Source of the DNA: Callaeas wilsoni | Taxonomy: Eukaryota > Chordata > Aves > Passeriformes > Callaeidae | Direction of reading: 5' to 3' | Length of the DNA stretch: 64,000 nucleotides | Assembly (NCBI GenBank): GCA_013398955.1 | Contig: VWPU01014915.1 | Span: 372,001 to 436,000, forward strand | Part shown: in pieces, positions 23,713 through 36,277 of the stretch | How the letters are laid out: every line of letters begins with the position of its first letter | Numbering within the stretch: the first letter of the stretch is position 1 | Notes under the pieces: generated by a model | Databases searched by the model: none | Told to the model about the DNA's origin: nothing | What the model saw: only the letters and a program-made list of their open reading frames with translations | Program-made: the position numbers and the translations under genes

Positions 23713-26044
23713 GGTACTGTTTGTTTGCTAATCCGTCAGCAAAAGCATCTGACTTTTGCTTTAGTATCTTCCATTCAAGTGTCATGGCTACACTGGAGAC
23801 AAGCAGCAGTCAGAGAAGTCAGGGCAGTGCTTGATTGCAAGCAAAGGAGCATTGAAGCTTTGATGGGTAAAAGCTGCACTTTAGGGCAACTTTGCCAGTC
23901 ACCTGGCTTTTGCTGTGCTCATGCAAAGTTACCATTGAGGGTATTTCTCAAGCATAGAATTCTGGTTCCAATGAACTGGAAATAGATTCATGTACACTCT
24001 GGACAGCTATTAATCTGCTGAGGCTTGAAAAAAAAATACACAGTAGCAAGGGGTAGCTTACATTCCACTGGTACATATTCCCAATCCGTTCTTTTTTTAC
24101 CCAGAAAGCCTGTGATAAACAACATTTCTTGCACAATGGAACTGGCATGAGAATGCATCAATTTTTCCTTCTCTTGATTGTATTTCAACAAGTCCAGTAA
24201 AACTTCAAGAGGTCAGAGATAGGTTTTACAAAAAATTAAGGGTCTGGTTTTTTGTGATGCCTAAACACATCATGTGAAAATAAGCTATTCCCTCTGAAAC
24301 ATTATATGACTATAGTAACGTCTTACAACACAATATTCAGGAAAAGGCATTTCTATGCTGGCTGCTCCTCATACTCTCTTCTACAAATTCATCCTCTTTT
24401 TTTCCTTTCTATAGCAAATCTAGGCATCTGGAACTTCAAAACCAATTTACTTAGGTAAAGAAAAGGTTGAAATGCCTTTTTTTTCCAGGGGTTGAACAAT
24501 GTTAATTATTTATGTGTACCCAGCCAATACTGTCACAAGACTATTCTTTGCAGATTATATTATTCTACATAGTACCCTTAATATTTTTTGTATGGTAAAG
24601 ATGACGTTGGTGAATAGAGAAAGAGGAGTCATAGTTCTCTGTCTTAATGTTAATTTTTTTTTTTCTCTTTTCCTTTTCCCCACAAGTTAAAACCAACGTC
24701 TCTGTTTCAAGAAGACTTACTGTCAGTGATCTACTTCATAGGTGCCAAGAGTGGCACATGGGTACAGTTTGAACAGCAAACAGGGTTGAGTACAGGAAGT
24801 TAAACTTTCAAGTAAGCAAAGTAATGGTGACAAAATTAGAGTGACAAAGCCAGAGTGAATAATAATCTTGCTTTTCAGAGCTATAATACAGCCCATAATC
24901 AAAGAATCAAATCTATTTTAAGCTTTGTCGTTATTTAACATATATATTTTTGGATAAAATATTAAGTGATTCATTAATTTCCTACATAAATCAGTTCCAA
25001 GTGACCACCAAATGGCTACCTCTGTCTAGGGTGCAAATGCTTTCACAGAAATCAAAACTAGAGTGAAAAGAAGAAAAGCAGTTACTCTAGCATGACGGGA
25101 TGGGTAAACACTGGGACACAGAAAGGCTGTCCCAAGTTACAAAAGCGCAACAGAAAGGGCTTATGAGTCAACATAGCCAAGAGGTTTTAAAAAGTGTTTC
25201 ACTCTGTTGGCATTATTTAGAAAGCAAACAGATAGCATATATTTTATGTATTTTGTTAGGCAATTACATCAATCCATAAAGGACCAAACTAATCTTCTGG
25301 GTTCTATGTGGGAATAAAAAACAAATTCACAGTACTAGAGCTGGTACTGAATAGACCTTTATCAAATTATTTTCTCCTCTATTTACATTTAGCCTTCAGA
25401 TAGATGTGTGATAAACTGCACCCCCACTTTTATAACAGATAAAATAATATTTTGTCAGACTTCTCAGATGGAGAGAAAATCGTCAAGTGTACATACACTT
25501 GCTGAAAATTATGAGAGAGTTGAAGGTGGTAAAGTGAGAAAGAAGTTAAGCTTGTGAGGTTGGTAAGTGGCAGAAGAAAACCATTGGCTTCACAAATGGA
25601 AAATAAGGTAAGAAAAATATATTCTCCACTTCTGGTTCTTCACAGTGAATTTATTTTCTCTTTCAGTTTAAGATTGTCTCAAAAGAAGCGTATGCTATTA
25701 ATTCAGGTTGGGATTTTACAGAGTCTGTGTTGGCTTATCTGTACTTTCACTAGGAGTAGTGAAAAGTTTACTCTTCAACTCAATCAGCCTTAAAACATTC
25801 TTAACTGCTCTTAAAAGTCTCCTGGTAGGTTACCTTAAGGATTTCCTACAACTGAAACCAAACCTGAAGGTTTTAGAGTAGAATACTTAACTTCTTGTAA
25901 TAGCCCCCCAGTAAGTCCACTTGTCAATATGCTAGTAGTATCACCTCAAGACATAACAGTACTGGAAAAAAGAAATACATTATGCAGCAGTACCATACTT
26001 TTTGAGATGTAATCTACATATTAAAAGAGGTACACATGGTTTTG

Positions 26045-26160
26045 CGGTGGTGATCTGGTTGTTGAAACGGTGGGTTTGGGTTTTTTGTTCTTGTTTTGGT
26101 TTGGGGTTTTGATGTTTTGGGGATTTTTAGGGGTTATTTTTTGCCTGAGTCACTTTTTGT
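26045..26160. repeat. G/T-rich low-complexity tract
   Basis: The plus strand is almost entirely G and T (gtttggggttttgatg and similar) for about 110 bases. It contains several G-runs of three or four but no clean unit. Confidence 0.7.
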
Positions 26161-26944
26161 TCTCTTTTATTTTGTCAAAGAAAACAAAGACTCACTCAGT
26201 TCTTTGTTTATAACAACTTGGGATTCTATTTGTGCTTTTCATCATATAAATTTCACTGGATATATGTGAAGGTGGTCATGTGATATAATGTGCAATCATC
26301 TTTTCAGTGAAAGATTCAGTCATCCAACACACCTGCAGCAAAAAGGGACTAAGAAGGGTAGACAGTCAGGCAAATAAATTGTTTTGTGAATGCAGTTTTA
26401 ATCTCCTCTGACCAAGAGAAGAACATCTGACCTATGAGAATAGTCCTACATCCCAGGAAGAAATCCTAGTTTCTAATATATTGAAGGCAGTCAGCAGGCA
26501 AGGAAGGGGAAAACTTGGGAAGGTGTTCACTTGTACTCTGTATGCCTAAAAGACTTTTATTTCTTTATTAATACTGTTCTGATAGGAAATGCATATCTGT
26601 TCCAGGAAAAACATGAGATATATCCATTTAGGTGTCCTTGCCACTGATGTCTCTGCTGTCAATATGGTTCTTGCATTTTGGGCTACAAGTGGCTTTCAGT
26701 GAAGATATCTCATGACGTTCTGGCTACACTACCCTTGGATGATTCCACTGTGTAAGTAGAGAGCAGAAGGCAGGTAACATCCCTGAAACAACAGTATTTC
26801 CCTTCATAAGATTGTTCCTTGAAGTCTAGGCAGACTGAGCTCCAAGAGAACAGAGACATTCATATTTCCTCTTGTTCCCTCTACTCATAAGCATATGGAA
26901 TTTGTGCCTTGAGAAGTACTTAACCTGTTGCTAGGTTAACAATC

Positions 26945-26962
26945 TAACAACCTAGGTTGTTA
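26945..26962. repeat. Perfect 18-bp palindrome with a nested inverted repeat
   Basis: The bases taacaacctaggttgtta are self-complementary over all 18 positions. Just upstream, ggttaacaa (26934-26942) pairs perfectly with ttgttaacc (26957-26965), so two alternative hairpins are possible. Confidence 0.85.
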
Positions 26963-29900
26963 ACCAAGTCCTAAGCACTTGAAATTTTGTTGACAGGCAT
27001 CTAAGCCAGACAGATCTCTTTCCACCCAAAGAACTCACCACGTTAATTTTCCAAACACAGAATTCCTCTGCCAACTTTGAAAGAGATGGCACAACTGGAG
27101 AAAGCATCTTCATGACTTTAAACAACTGTTCCTTAATAGCTACCTTTGATTTATTATATAGTCCATTTCTAAAATATTTATACTATCTGTTTTGCCATTA
27201 ACATGGAAGATGTAATGAAAGTGATCCTAGCAATTAACAGTTTAAATATCTTTAAATCCAAAGCAACTGTTTCAGAATGAAGAAATAATTGCTAACTGGG
27301 TGCTTGCTTAATAGTTGTGTTAAATACCATGTAGACAGGACTCCAGAAAATGTTTACGTTGAAGAATTAACCCTTCTAAAACAGTTTTTTATAGGGTGGT
27401 AAAATTACATAAGCTATGTAATTCTATGAATAAGTTTTCTCCTGTGTATTCTTTCCCCAGGCTGCACAACTACATGAAATTTTAGTAATGAATGTAGTGT
27501 TTATAAGTTGTGTTCATCTGATGCAACTTGAGGCTAAGCCCAGCATTTATTCACAGAAAAAGACTGTACCCATGCTCAAAAATTCACTTCAGCTTGTACA
27601 GCTCTTTACTCCCCTTAATTTCTGTTCTGAAAATAATTAATATTCTCTCACTTCTAATTTCTGTTCAAAAACTTCTGTCTCACTAAAACGTCTTTGAGTG
27701 AGAAGGCATCCTACCTCAATAGCATAAATCCTCTTGGAGAATCCTTTTCTCATAAAATAGGTACACCAGAAAATATCCCAGTTAGGGATGCTTTTAGGCC
27801 AGTGTGCTTCTACATCTGTATATTTCCTGAGAAGAGTAAAATCTAATCTTTGTGATATGTCATATGTTTCAAATCAACTAAAAGCATAATCAGAAAAGTC
27901 TTATTTACACAGTCAGTCCAAGGAGATAAGTCCAATATATCAACTGAGATAATGTCTGCAACCCTGAGTCTTGTACTTTTGTATGCAGTAATGCCTTCTT
28001 CTTGTGCAGTTCTAGAGAATAAATTAATTTGATTAGTCCTTTTGTAATTTCTTTCCTTGCAGCTCTTAAGCCATGAGAGAAAAATTATTACCTCGCTGGC
28101 TAGTACCTAGGAATATAATAGCAATAGCCATTTATGTATTTGGAGCATCACAAAAGAATATTGAACAAGTTTATTGTCATGTTTCAGTTGAGTCTGGCAT
28201 ATTTAGGTCTAAAGTTTTTGAAACTAATAATACTACTTAGTTAATAAGCATATATTTTTTTTAATTCTTGGAACAGGTATGAATTTTATGCCTATGCAAT
28301 GTATTTGCTCCAGTTCCACTAACAATGCATGGTGAGTTTCCTTGACTAACCTGCGTGGCTCTGTCAGTGCTCATATGCCTGAAATGTAGATGGCAGTGGA
28401 GAAAAGCAACGCTCTCAAATAAAATGTCAATAGTCACTGGAGAGAAGAAGATGCCTTTGAAAATCTATAGAAAAAAGGTTGTGCCTGCATATGGTTGAAC
28501 ACTTAGGCAGAAAGACTGTCCCTGTAGAGGTCTTCGAAGGCATCTGTCTCTTCTGGTTATTCAGGGAATTAAAGATGATCTTTTCAATTACATCCTAAAA
28601 TTTATCCATAAGTTAGATGCCTAAGTTAAAGCTCCTAAAGTCTGAACATCAGTAGGGTGTGCTCAGTTAACCTCTTTACTATAAACTGAAATCATTAGAT
28701 GAGAAACAGAAGAACACATTTTCATCTTTCTGCTATTATTTTTGCCATAACAAGCCTCCTCCTGCTTGTTTTGCATCTTATTTTTGTACTGAGAATTTGT
28801 TTTATCAGTATTCAGTATAGCTCTTCAATTTAATTTACTCTTGGCATATAGTACAGAGCTTGTACCTGCTATTCCCATTTGTGTTATAGTTGAAGTAGAA
28901 GCACATTTCATCTTGGCTCCAACCGTCACATATATACTACTGTTCATTCCTTCAGCTACAGGGTAGGGATATTTTTGTAAGTAGCCCTCAGTTTGATACA
29001 ACTACTGGGACTTAAAATGACTTCTTCCAATTATCTCCTGTAAAGAATATTTGACTGGAGACAGTTTGTCAAGTGCAATTCAGGCTCTTGTAGTGATAAG
29101 AAGTCCTTTCTTCTTATTTTAAAAGTATTAGGTGACAGAAAGTAATACATATACTTCCAAAAAATAAACAGCATTTCCAAGGCACTCAGCAACAACACTC
29201 TAAATAATTGTGTTCATTTGATTTCTCTGGGTTTTTATACATGCACATCTCAAAAAGTTTAAAAGAATTTCATATAGCTTAAAACTTTCAACTAAATTTC
29301 ATACTGCTATGCTTTTCATAGACCAATGTAGAACAGATTTGTGATTTACTTCCATTTGGAAAATAAGGAGGAACAATTAACCGTAAAGCAAGATTTTTTT
29401 GTATCCTATAACACATGCCTTCAAGAACTCAATTTTTTTTAAGCTTTTCTCTCTCACAGAGACAGACACAGCTCCAGAGGACAAACATGTATCCTGGAAT
29501 TGAGTAAAAAGTTACTGAATGGTCTGAAAAAAACCTCAAAATTATGTCTTAAAGACAAATCTAACTCTTCTCGTTTATTTTTAGAGCCCTGAAGTAAAGT
29601 TTTAGAGCAAAGCAAAACAAGCGAGCCTAGAGGCATGTGCTTAAGGTCTCACCAGTGTCAGGTCTAGAGGGTCATTGTTCAACTATTGTGACTGTAGAGA
29701 AGAGCAATTACCTTGTCAGCTCACTCTCCTGCCACTGATCCAATGGCTAGTAGTAGATGGTAAAGATTCAGGCATAAGAAGTGATTAAAAACAGCCTGAT
29801 CATAGTAGTACATTTTCCTAGTTCAGTTGATGGTACATTCGTTCCCTGAAATAGAAATTGCCTTATCATTTTATAGTAAAAGATTAAAAGGAATTTCTAT

Positions 29901-30076
29901 TTTACTTTTTATACACGGTCTGCTATTTTCTCCATATTGACTGTTTCTCTATTTATTTGCTAGAGCTTTAAAATAACTGTTTCTTGTTCTTAGCTTCCTT
30001 TTTGTCTGAGGACCTGACTCTTACCTCCAGTCACATTGTCACCAGTTGTTCTCTGAATCTCTTCTGTAGGAAGTGA

Positions 30077-30125
30077 GCCCCAGTTTAGTTTCCAAACATT
30101 TTGGCCCAAGTTTAGTTTCCAAACA
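30077..30125. repeat. Near-adjacent 22-bp direct repeat
   Basis: gccccagtttagtttccaaa and gcccaagtttagtttccaaa each continue with ca, at 30077-30098 and 30104-30125. They differ at one base and look like a small local duplication. Confidence 0.8.
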
Positions 30126-31321
30126 GGCTGCAAGTATAGTCCATGTAATGTACACTGTAACAGTCTCTGAGATTACAAAAGCATGGACCTCAGTTGCAGT
30201 GCTCACAGCCAGAAGAAATCTTCATTTTTCAAAGGGAATACTGAGTCCTTCTCATTGACCTCTCCCTAGTGCCCTGAGTTTCCCACTCCTATGTCTGCAC
30301 TTTCTTCTTGAGAAGAAACAGGAGGGAAAAGCAGCTGTAGAGCTTAATGATGGGATAAGTCTTACCCTTAGATAAAACAGCAATGGCCGGGAGATTTTTT
30401 CATCATTATACTCCACTATGATCAAGTAAGTGACTCTTAAGAGCAAACTCCAGGGGAATAAAAAGAGAAAGAACCCATCTTAGTCTACCCTTTCTGACGT
30501 AAATGACAAAGTTAATATCAGAAATCACTTTCTAAATAAATACTGGCAAAATGATTGTTTGAAATATGGCATAACCTTTCTTATTCCAGTAATCTACATA
30601 TTCTGTAATTCACACTAAAATTTGGCAATTACTTGCATGCCTCAACAAAGTTTAAATATGACAATCTTTTAGTGACAGCTCAAATTATTAAACTATCATT
30701 TGAAAAAAAAAGCATTAGTCTGTTTCATGTTATGAAATATAAAAAATAGTAGAAATCTAATTGTCATAATAAAAAAGCACTTATGTTTTCGTGAGTTATC
30801 CTTGGTATTTCAGATGTTTTAGTTTGTTTGCTAATTTAACAAAGTTCAATATTTTACAGTCTTCCAAACACTAATTATCATGACTTGAAAAAAGATGTCA
30901 TTATTGCTAAAATCAGTGTATTGTTTAACAGACTACAAAATCTAGCATATGCTACTGCTTATGGTGTCATTTGAGTAAGATTCTAGGTATATAACAAAAT
31001 TAGACAGTTAGAATCTGATATAGAAAACTGTGTTCTCTCAAGCAGTTATTACTGAGTTGACCCCTTTTTCGGATGCTACCTACAGTTCTCAAATTTGTCA
31101 ACAGTCCTTAAAGGCCACCTAAGGAACAAACAGGGCACGTGACAAAAGGAAAGCATTATTACCGTAGTTTTTAGTATCATATATGAAAAGTACATAGCAA
31201 TTCTTTTATTTGGCACTGATAATACATTTTTAATTAGCAACTTGCACAGTAAATCACTCTTTTTTCATAACCTTGCAGTGATCTGATTTCTTCCAGACCA
31301 CACATTTGAAACAAGAGACTT

Positions 31322-31605
31322 CATAGAATCACAGAATGATTTGGGTTGGAAAGGACCTTAAAGATCATCTAGTTTCAACCCCTCTGCCATGGACAGGGAC
31401 ACTTCTCAGTAGACCAGGTTGCTCAGAGCTCCATCCAACTTGGCCTTCGACACTGCCAGGGATGGGGCATCCACAGCTTCTCTGGGCAACCTGTTCCAAT
31501 GTCACACCACCCTCCCAGTAAATATTTTTTTCTAATACCTAATCTAAACCTGCCCTCTTTCCATTTGAAGCCATTCCCTCTTGTCCTGTCACTACATGCT
31601 GTGTT
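31322..31605 (-). mobile_element. CR1 LINE 3' fragment, antisense
   Basis: This is a textbook CR1 end: tcatagaatcacagaatgat, ttgggttggaaaggacctta, aagatcatctagtttcaacc. Antisense 3' UTR and ORF2 tail follow: ggttgctcagagctccatcc, ggatggggcatccacagc, ccattccctcttgtcctgtc. It breaks off near 31605. At about 280 bp it is heavily 5'-truncated and the least diverged CR1 end in the window by eye. Confidence 0.97.
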
Positions 31606-32199
31606 AGATACCTTCACCGTTGGATACAGATAAGAACTTGTCTTGAAAAAGAAGGCCCTGCCTTTCAGATCAGCTACAGTACTGAGCTTTCTCTTTCAAT
31701 TCAGAACGACAAAGCAACATCAAGTCAAGCTAAAGTTTCTATGACAATTTATCCTATTTAAAATTGCTACAGTGGGAAGTGTACAGAACAGCTAAAGAAC
31801 CAGGCACTGGTATTTCCTTATTACCTCCACAGGTATTTTCCTTAAGGATTTCTTAAAACAGAGGTTTTAAATTCTTGCTGGATTTTATTTTCTTGTGTTT
31901 TTCTCTTGTACTTTTTCTACTGTTTAACACAGGAAATTTTTCATTATTTCATTTTGCCACTGATGTTAGTTTTTTTTCATTTCCTGGTACCCTTTTTTCT
32001 TAGGAGGCATTGTTCTTCAGTTCCAGCAGCTTAAGATGCTTTCTTCTGCTTCATCTTTGAAATATATGAAGAAAAATTGTAGTTGAAAATACTGGTAATT
32101 GTAATTGAAAGCACTGTGTCTGGTCCTTTAATGGAATATCTATTATTCAGCTGAAATACATTATTGGAATGATAAGGTTCCCAGTTTTGGCCCCCAGTA
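31606..32199. other. Short unique spacer between CR1 copies
   Basis: AT-rich DNA with no recognised feature separates two CR1 copies in opposite orientation. Confidence 0.5.
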
Positions 32200-32652
32200 G
32201 AAGAATGATATTAATAAAGTTGAGTGCATTGAGCACAAAGTGACCACAATGGTCAGGGCCTGGAGTACTTTCCCTGGAAAGAGAGTGAAAGAGAGCCAGA
32301 CCTCATCAGTTCGGAGAGAAGCCATCTTTGGGCAGATGTTAACAGCAGCCCTGGTGATTCTGGAGAGATTATAAAGCAGATGGAGCCAGGCTCTTCACAA
32401 TGGTGCACTGTGAGAAGAGAAAATTATATAGGCTGGAACAAGAGGGCACCCACACAGAAACAGGAGAAACCTTTTCATCATGAAGACAGCAAATCATTGG
32501 AAGAGATGTTCCAGGAAGACTCTGCAACCTCTGTCCTTGGAGATTGTCAAGATTTGACTGGATACAAATCTGGGAAACTATGGCTGACACTGCTTTGGAG
32601 TGGGGGTTGGACTACAGACCTGCGTTGCAACTTGTATTCTTCTATGAATGAC
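32200..32652 (+). mobile_element. CR1 LINE 3' fragment, sense
   Basis: The stretch follows the CR1 ORF2 tail: gcattgagcacaaagtgacc, then gatggagccaggctcttcac (sense MEPGS...), tggaacaagagggc, ctgcaacctctgtccttgga, gagattgtcaagatttgactgg. The 3' UTR follows with tggagtgggggttggactac and an end like aacttgtattcttctatgaa. A 126-codon frame at 32380-32760 runs through it and beyond, but in a shifted frame relative to CR1, so it is not a gene. Confidence 0.85.
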
Positions 32653-33204
32653 AAAACATATGAAGCATGCACCTTCCCTAATTTGAAGGAAGATAGAATT
32701 TGTCTTGATTTAAATATGAGGCAGTTTTGTACTGTGATATTTTTACATGGGGAAGTTTAAACCATATTTGTCTTAAGAGCACTGCCAGGCCAGGAGGAAA
32801 AAAATAACAACATTTAGACATATTTAACAATAATAACTGAAACTCGGCTGGCTAATACTTGCCAACATTTTGAGGAGGAGAGATACTGGTAGTTAGTATT
32901 CCAAGACAAAAAACACTAGAAAGAACTCTCTATACATGACTGCAATATAACCTCAGTATCTTCTCTTACATCTGTTATTAAAATATGTTCTACTGGAAAA
33001 ACTAAAAATTGCTAATGCCTGATTCAGTTTAGGTCAACAGAGATGTTTAGTTTCGTTTGTTTTGTATCTTCATCTGATATTCACTATTTATCTACTACTC
33101 TGATAAGACTAAGATCTTGGGAAGGGTTAGGAAAAGATCAGGAATAAGTTGAATATTCTCTAGGATACAATAATTATGTCATTTATGGCCACTATTATTA
33201 AGTT

Positions 33205-34857
33205 TGCATATGCCATGTGTTTAAGAAAAGCAGTGCCAAGAGACTGGCCAATCTGGTTAGGAAACGTTTAACATGAGGGTGATGGGGTGAGAGAGTTGAT
33301 AACTCACAAATAAGTGAAGAAATAGTGAACCAGGTTTTCAAGCAAAGGAACAAAGGTGATGCGGGCATGAAATGCCTTATAATCAACAAAACAGGGAAGG
33401 AGTCCCACTCGAAGCCTATGCACACAAATGCAGAGGTGCTAGCGAACGGCATAAGGGGAAGCTCTTAGTATTTTCCTGGAAAATCAGCATCACTCAGTGC
33501 TTCTCTGACGTGTCTGTACACTAATACACAGAGAATGGGATACACAGGGAGTAACTAGAGGTCCGCATAAAGGTTCAGTGCAGATATAGTTAGGATCACA
33601 GAGATGTGTTGGGATAGCTCACACAACTGGAGTACTGCAGTGAAGGGTTACAGGCATGGATTTGGATATGGATTTGGATATGGATATAGGGAAGGTGCTC
33701 TTTTGGATATGATATTTACAAATAAAAAAGATCTTTTGAGGAATGTAAAGGTTTGAAGGCAGCTTTGGGTGCTGTGATTGTGAGATGATGGAGTCCAGGA
33801 TCCTGAGAGGAGGGAATAAGGCAAACGGTAGAATCACAATTCTGGACAACAAGGCAGCAGACTTTGACCTGGTCACGGTTCTTCATGAAGGAATCCATGG
33901 AAGATCATCCTGGAGACAGGAGGGATCACCTCATCCTTTCCAAGATCACATTCTTCAAGGTCAAGAACGGTCCATCCCTATGAGCAGAAAATAAAGCCAA
34001 GGAGACGGGAGGCCTGCAGATGATCAAGGATGTCCTGTCAAAACTCAAGTTTGAAAAGGACAAGAAAGTGACTGGAAGTTGATCAACAGCATAGACTTTC
34101 TAAAAGGAAATACTGCCTTACCAAGCTGATAGCCTTTCATAATCAAATTACTGACTTTGTGGATAAGGAGATATTTATCTTGACTTTAGCAAGGCTTTCA
34201 TCACTGTCTACTCTAATACCCCCATTGACAAACTGATGAAATACAGGCTAGACAAGTGGACAGTGAGGCAAATTAAAAACTGGCTGCCCTGCTGGGCTTA
34301 AAGGGTTGTAGTTAGCAGCATGAACTACATCTGGGAACCAGTCACCATTGGTGTACCCTAGGCGCCAGTACCGTTTAATGTCTTCATCAATGATCAGGAT
34401 AAAGGGACAGTTACACTCTCAGGAGCTTTGCAAGCAAAACTAGATAGACTAGATGGATGTGCCATCCAGAGGAATCTCAACAAGTTGGAGAAATGGAAAA
34501 ACAGGAACCTCACAAAGCTCAAGAAAAGTGGAATTTTGAGTTCTTGGAGATAGTTTCCTTTTCTCTCTGTAGAAATTAAATTGCATTTCTTAATTCTCAA
34601 AAATGTACTTGAATGAACAGCCTATAGGTTATATATTAAAAAGCCATGGAGGTATGTTTCTTTCTTCTGTGGAAAAGACACATGGATCTCCTGTACTTGG
34701 GAGGAGTAACCCCATGTACCAATTCACATTCGGATTTCCAGAGGCTGGAAAGCAGCTGTGTGGAGAGAGACTAGGAGTCCTGACGGACAACAAGATGGCC
34801 ACAAGCCAGCAGGGCACCCTTGGGGCAAAGAAGGCAATCAGAAATCATTGACTGGAG
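33205..34857 (+). mobile_element. Long decayed CR1 LINE: EN and RT remnants
   Basis: This is the longest CR1 in the window. The first part (33205-33420) resembles the linker between ORF1 and ORF2 (aatctggttaggaaacg, atagtgaaccagg). The endonuclease follows: ITEMCWDSSHNWS is readable at 33595-33633, and EMMESRILRGG near 33785 matches the end of the domain. After a deletion near 34060 the reverse transcriptase begins. Motif A reads YLDFSKAF at 34176-34199. GVP is followed by a stop codon where CR1 has Q (near 34360), then PFNVFIND. The FADD catalytic box near 34430 is lost to a small deletion. It ends with RSNPMYQ, GVLTDNK and AKKAI up to 34857. Many stops and frameshifts make it dead. The 3' end is absent here. 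Confidence 0.88.
34530..34678. mobile_element. Insertion of about 150 bp inside the CR1, carrying the shared sequence (copy 2)
   Basis: The CR1 frame stops at caagaaaagtgg (about 34519-34530) and resumes at atctcctgtacttgggagg (34685 onward), where CR1 is normally continuous. The foreign piece in between includes ccttttctctctgtag and aattaaattgcatttc, matching 15836-15904. The word gaaaag flanks both sides (about 34524 and 34672) and could be a short target-site duplication. Confidence 0.55.
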
Positions 34858-35815
34858 TGAAGACAATTAACAATGTTAGTAACAAACACTGAATGTATCT
34901 AACACTTCTAACTAGCTATTAAAGATCTATGTTAAAACAATTAAACAGAGTAATTTCATAATGATCAATAAGGCATATCCATTTTGTGGAGCCATTTAAA
35001 GATAACATCAAATAGCAAAACTTTTAATAAAATTGAAAAAAATTTCAGAACACAGCATCTTTTTGTAAAACCCAATATATGCAAGACCAATAATACTTCA
35101 AGGAGAAAAAGACTATAAATATCTAACAGATTATCTAATCTTCATCTTTAAATCCTGCTAAATGAATATTTTCAAAAATTTGTTAGCACAGTGACATTCT
35201 AATCTTTGTCAATTATTTATCTAATCTGTTGTATGTATGCACTTGCCACCTTTTCTCTAGAATTATCATCAGCTAAAAATGATTTCTATTTGTCTAGGGA
35301 CAGTCCGCTAACTCCCTTAGCAAGCTTTTGCAAGTCTGTGCACTCTTCTGTGTTATTTTCGCATACCAATCCTGTTGTCCTTGCTGGAAAGCTGCTCTTT
35401 TGTTCATGTGAGATGACAGAAGACCTTAAAATATTGGAAATTGCTAATTATTAATAGGTGGATTCTACACGTCCATGTATTGCACTACAAACCAACACAT
35501 ATCAATGTTTCTGTGGGCATCTTTTGCATGTGAGAGGATAGATATAAAGTAGACACTTATGATAGCCATTGAATTTGTCCATAATTCTATAAATTCAAAG
35601 GTATGTACTAATGCATATATTTTGTAACTTTTTAGCCTCTCTAATAAATCGGGAAAATTACATTCACTATACCTATGATGATGTCTTGTGAAAGACAAAA
35701 TATGGAATTTAGGAAATCTTGAAAAGACAAGAAATAGAGACTGGGAGGAAACACAATTCAAGAGAAAGCAAATACATTATTTGAATTATTTAGAGTTAAA
35801 ATCCAAGTTTAGTGT
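34858..35815. other. Non-CR1 AT-rich segment between two sense CR1 pieces
   Basis: No family was recognised. Its position between a CR1 piece without a 3' end and one consisting only of a 3' end raises the possibility that it is an insertion into a single CR1 copy. Confidence 0.45.
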
Positions 35816-36277
35816 TCAAAGAAGGGCAAGTGCAGCCAGAGAAGGGCAAAAAAGCTGGTGAAGGATCTGGAGAACAAGACTTATGAGGAGCAGCTGAGGG
35901 AGCTGGGGGTGTTTAGCTTGGAGAAAAGGAGGCTCAAGGGTGACCTTATAACTCTCTACAACTGCCTGGAAAAAGGTTGTTGTGAGGTGAGGGTTAATTA
36001 GTTCTGCCAAGTAAGAAGTGACAGGACAAGAGGAGTTGGTCTTAAGCTGAACAAAGACAGGTTTAAATTGGATATTAGGAATAATTTCTTCATTGTGAGG
36101 GTTGTCAAACACTGAAACAGGCTGCCCAAGTAAGTGATTGATTCGCCATCCATGGAGATATTTAAAAGATGTGTAGATGTGGTACTGGACATGATTTACT
36201 GCTGGACTAGGCAGTGCTGGGTTAATCGTTGAACTCAACAGTCTTTTCCAACTTAAGTGATTCTATGGTTCTAAAAT
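35816..36277 (+). mobile_element. CR1 LINE 3' fragment, sense
   Basis: This is a clear CR1 ORF2 tail: tatgaggagcagctgaggga, gctgggggtgtttagcttgg, gagaaaaggaggctcaaggg, gtgacaggacaagaggagtt, caggtttaaattggatatta. It continues into the 3' UTR (tttaaaagatgtgtagatgt, gcagtgctgggttaatcg) and ends at ttccaacttaagtgattcta plus tggttcta. It lacks everything upstream of the C-terminal ORF2 segment and may be the missing end of the copy at 33205-34857. Confidence 0.95.

Larger units (their letters stand above)
21685..31321. other. Long repeat-poor AT-rich stretch
   Basis: No gene, CR1 or clear LTR was recognised across almost 10 kb. It holds a short LTR-end-like piece at 23666, two long palindromes (22183-22214 and 26945-26962), a G/T-rich low-complexity tract at 26045-26160, and a 22-bp near-duplicate at 30077-30125. 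All open frames are chance-sized. Confidence 0.55.

Noticed and set aside
32380..32760. A 126-codon open frame in the plus direction
   Set aside because: It runs through a CR1 3' fragment, partly in a non-CR1 frame, and beyond its end. It is a by-product of the repeat.
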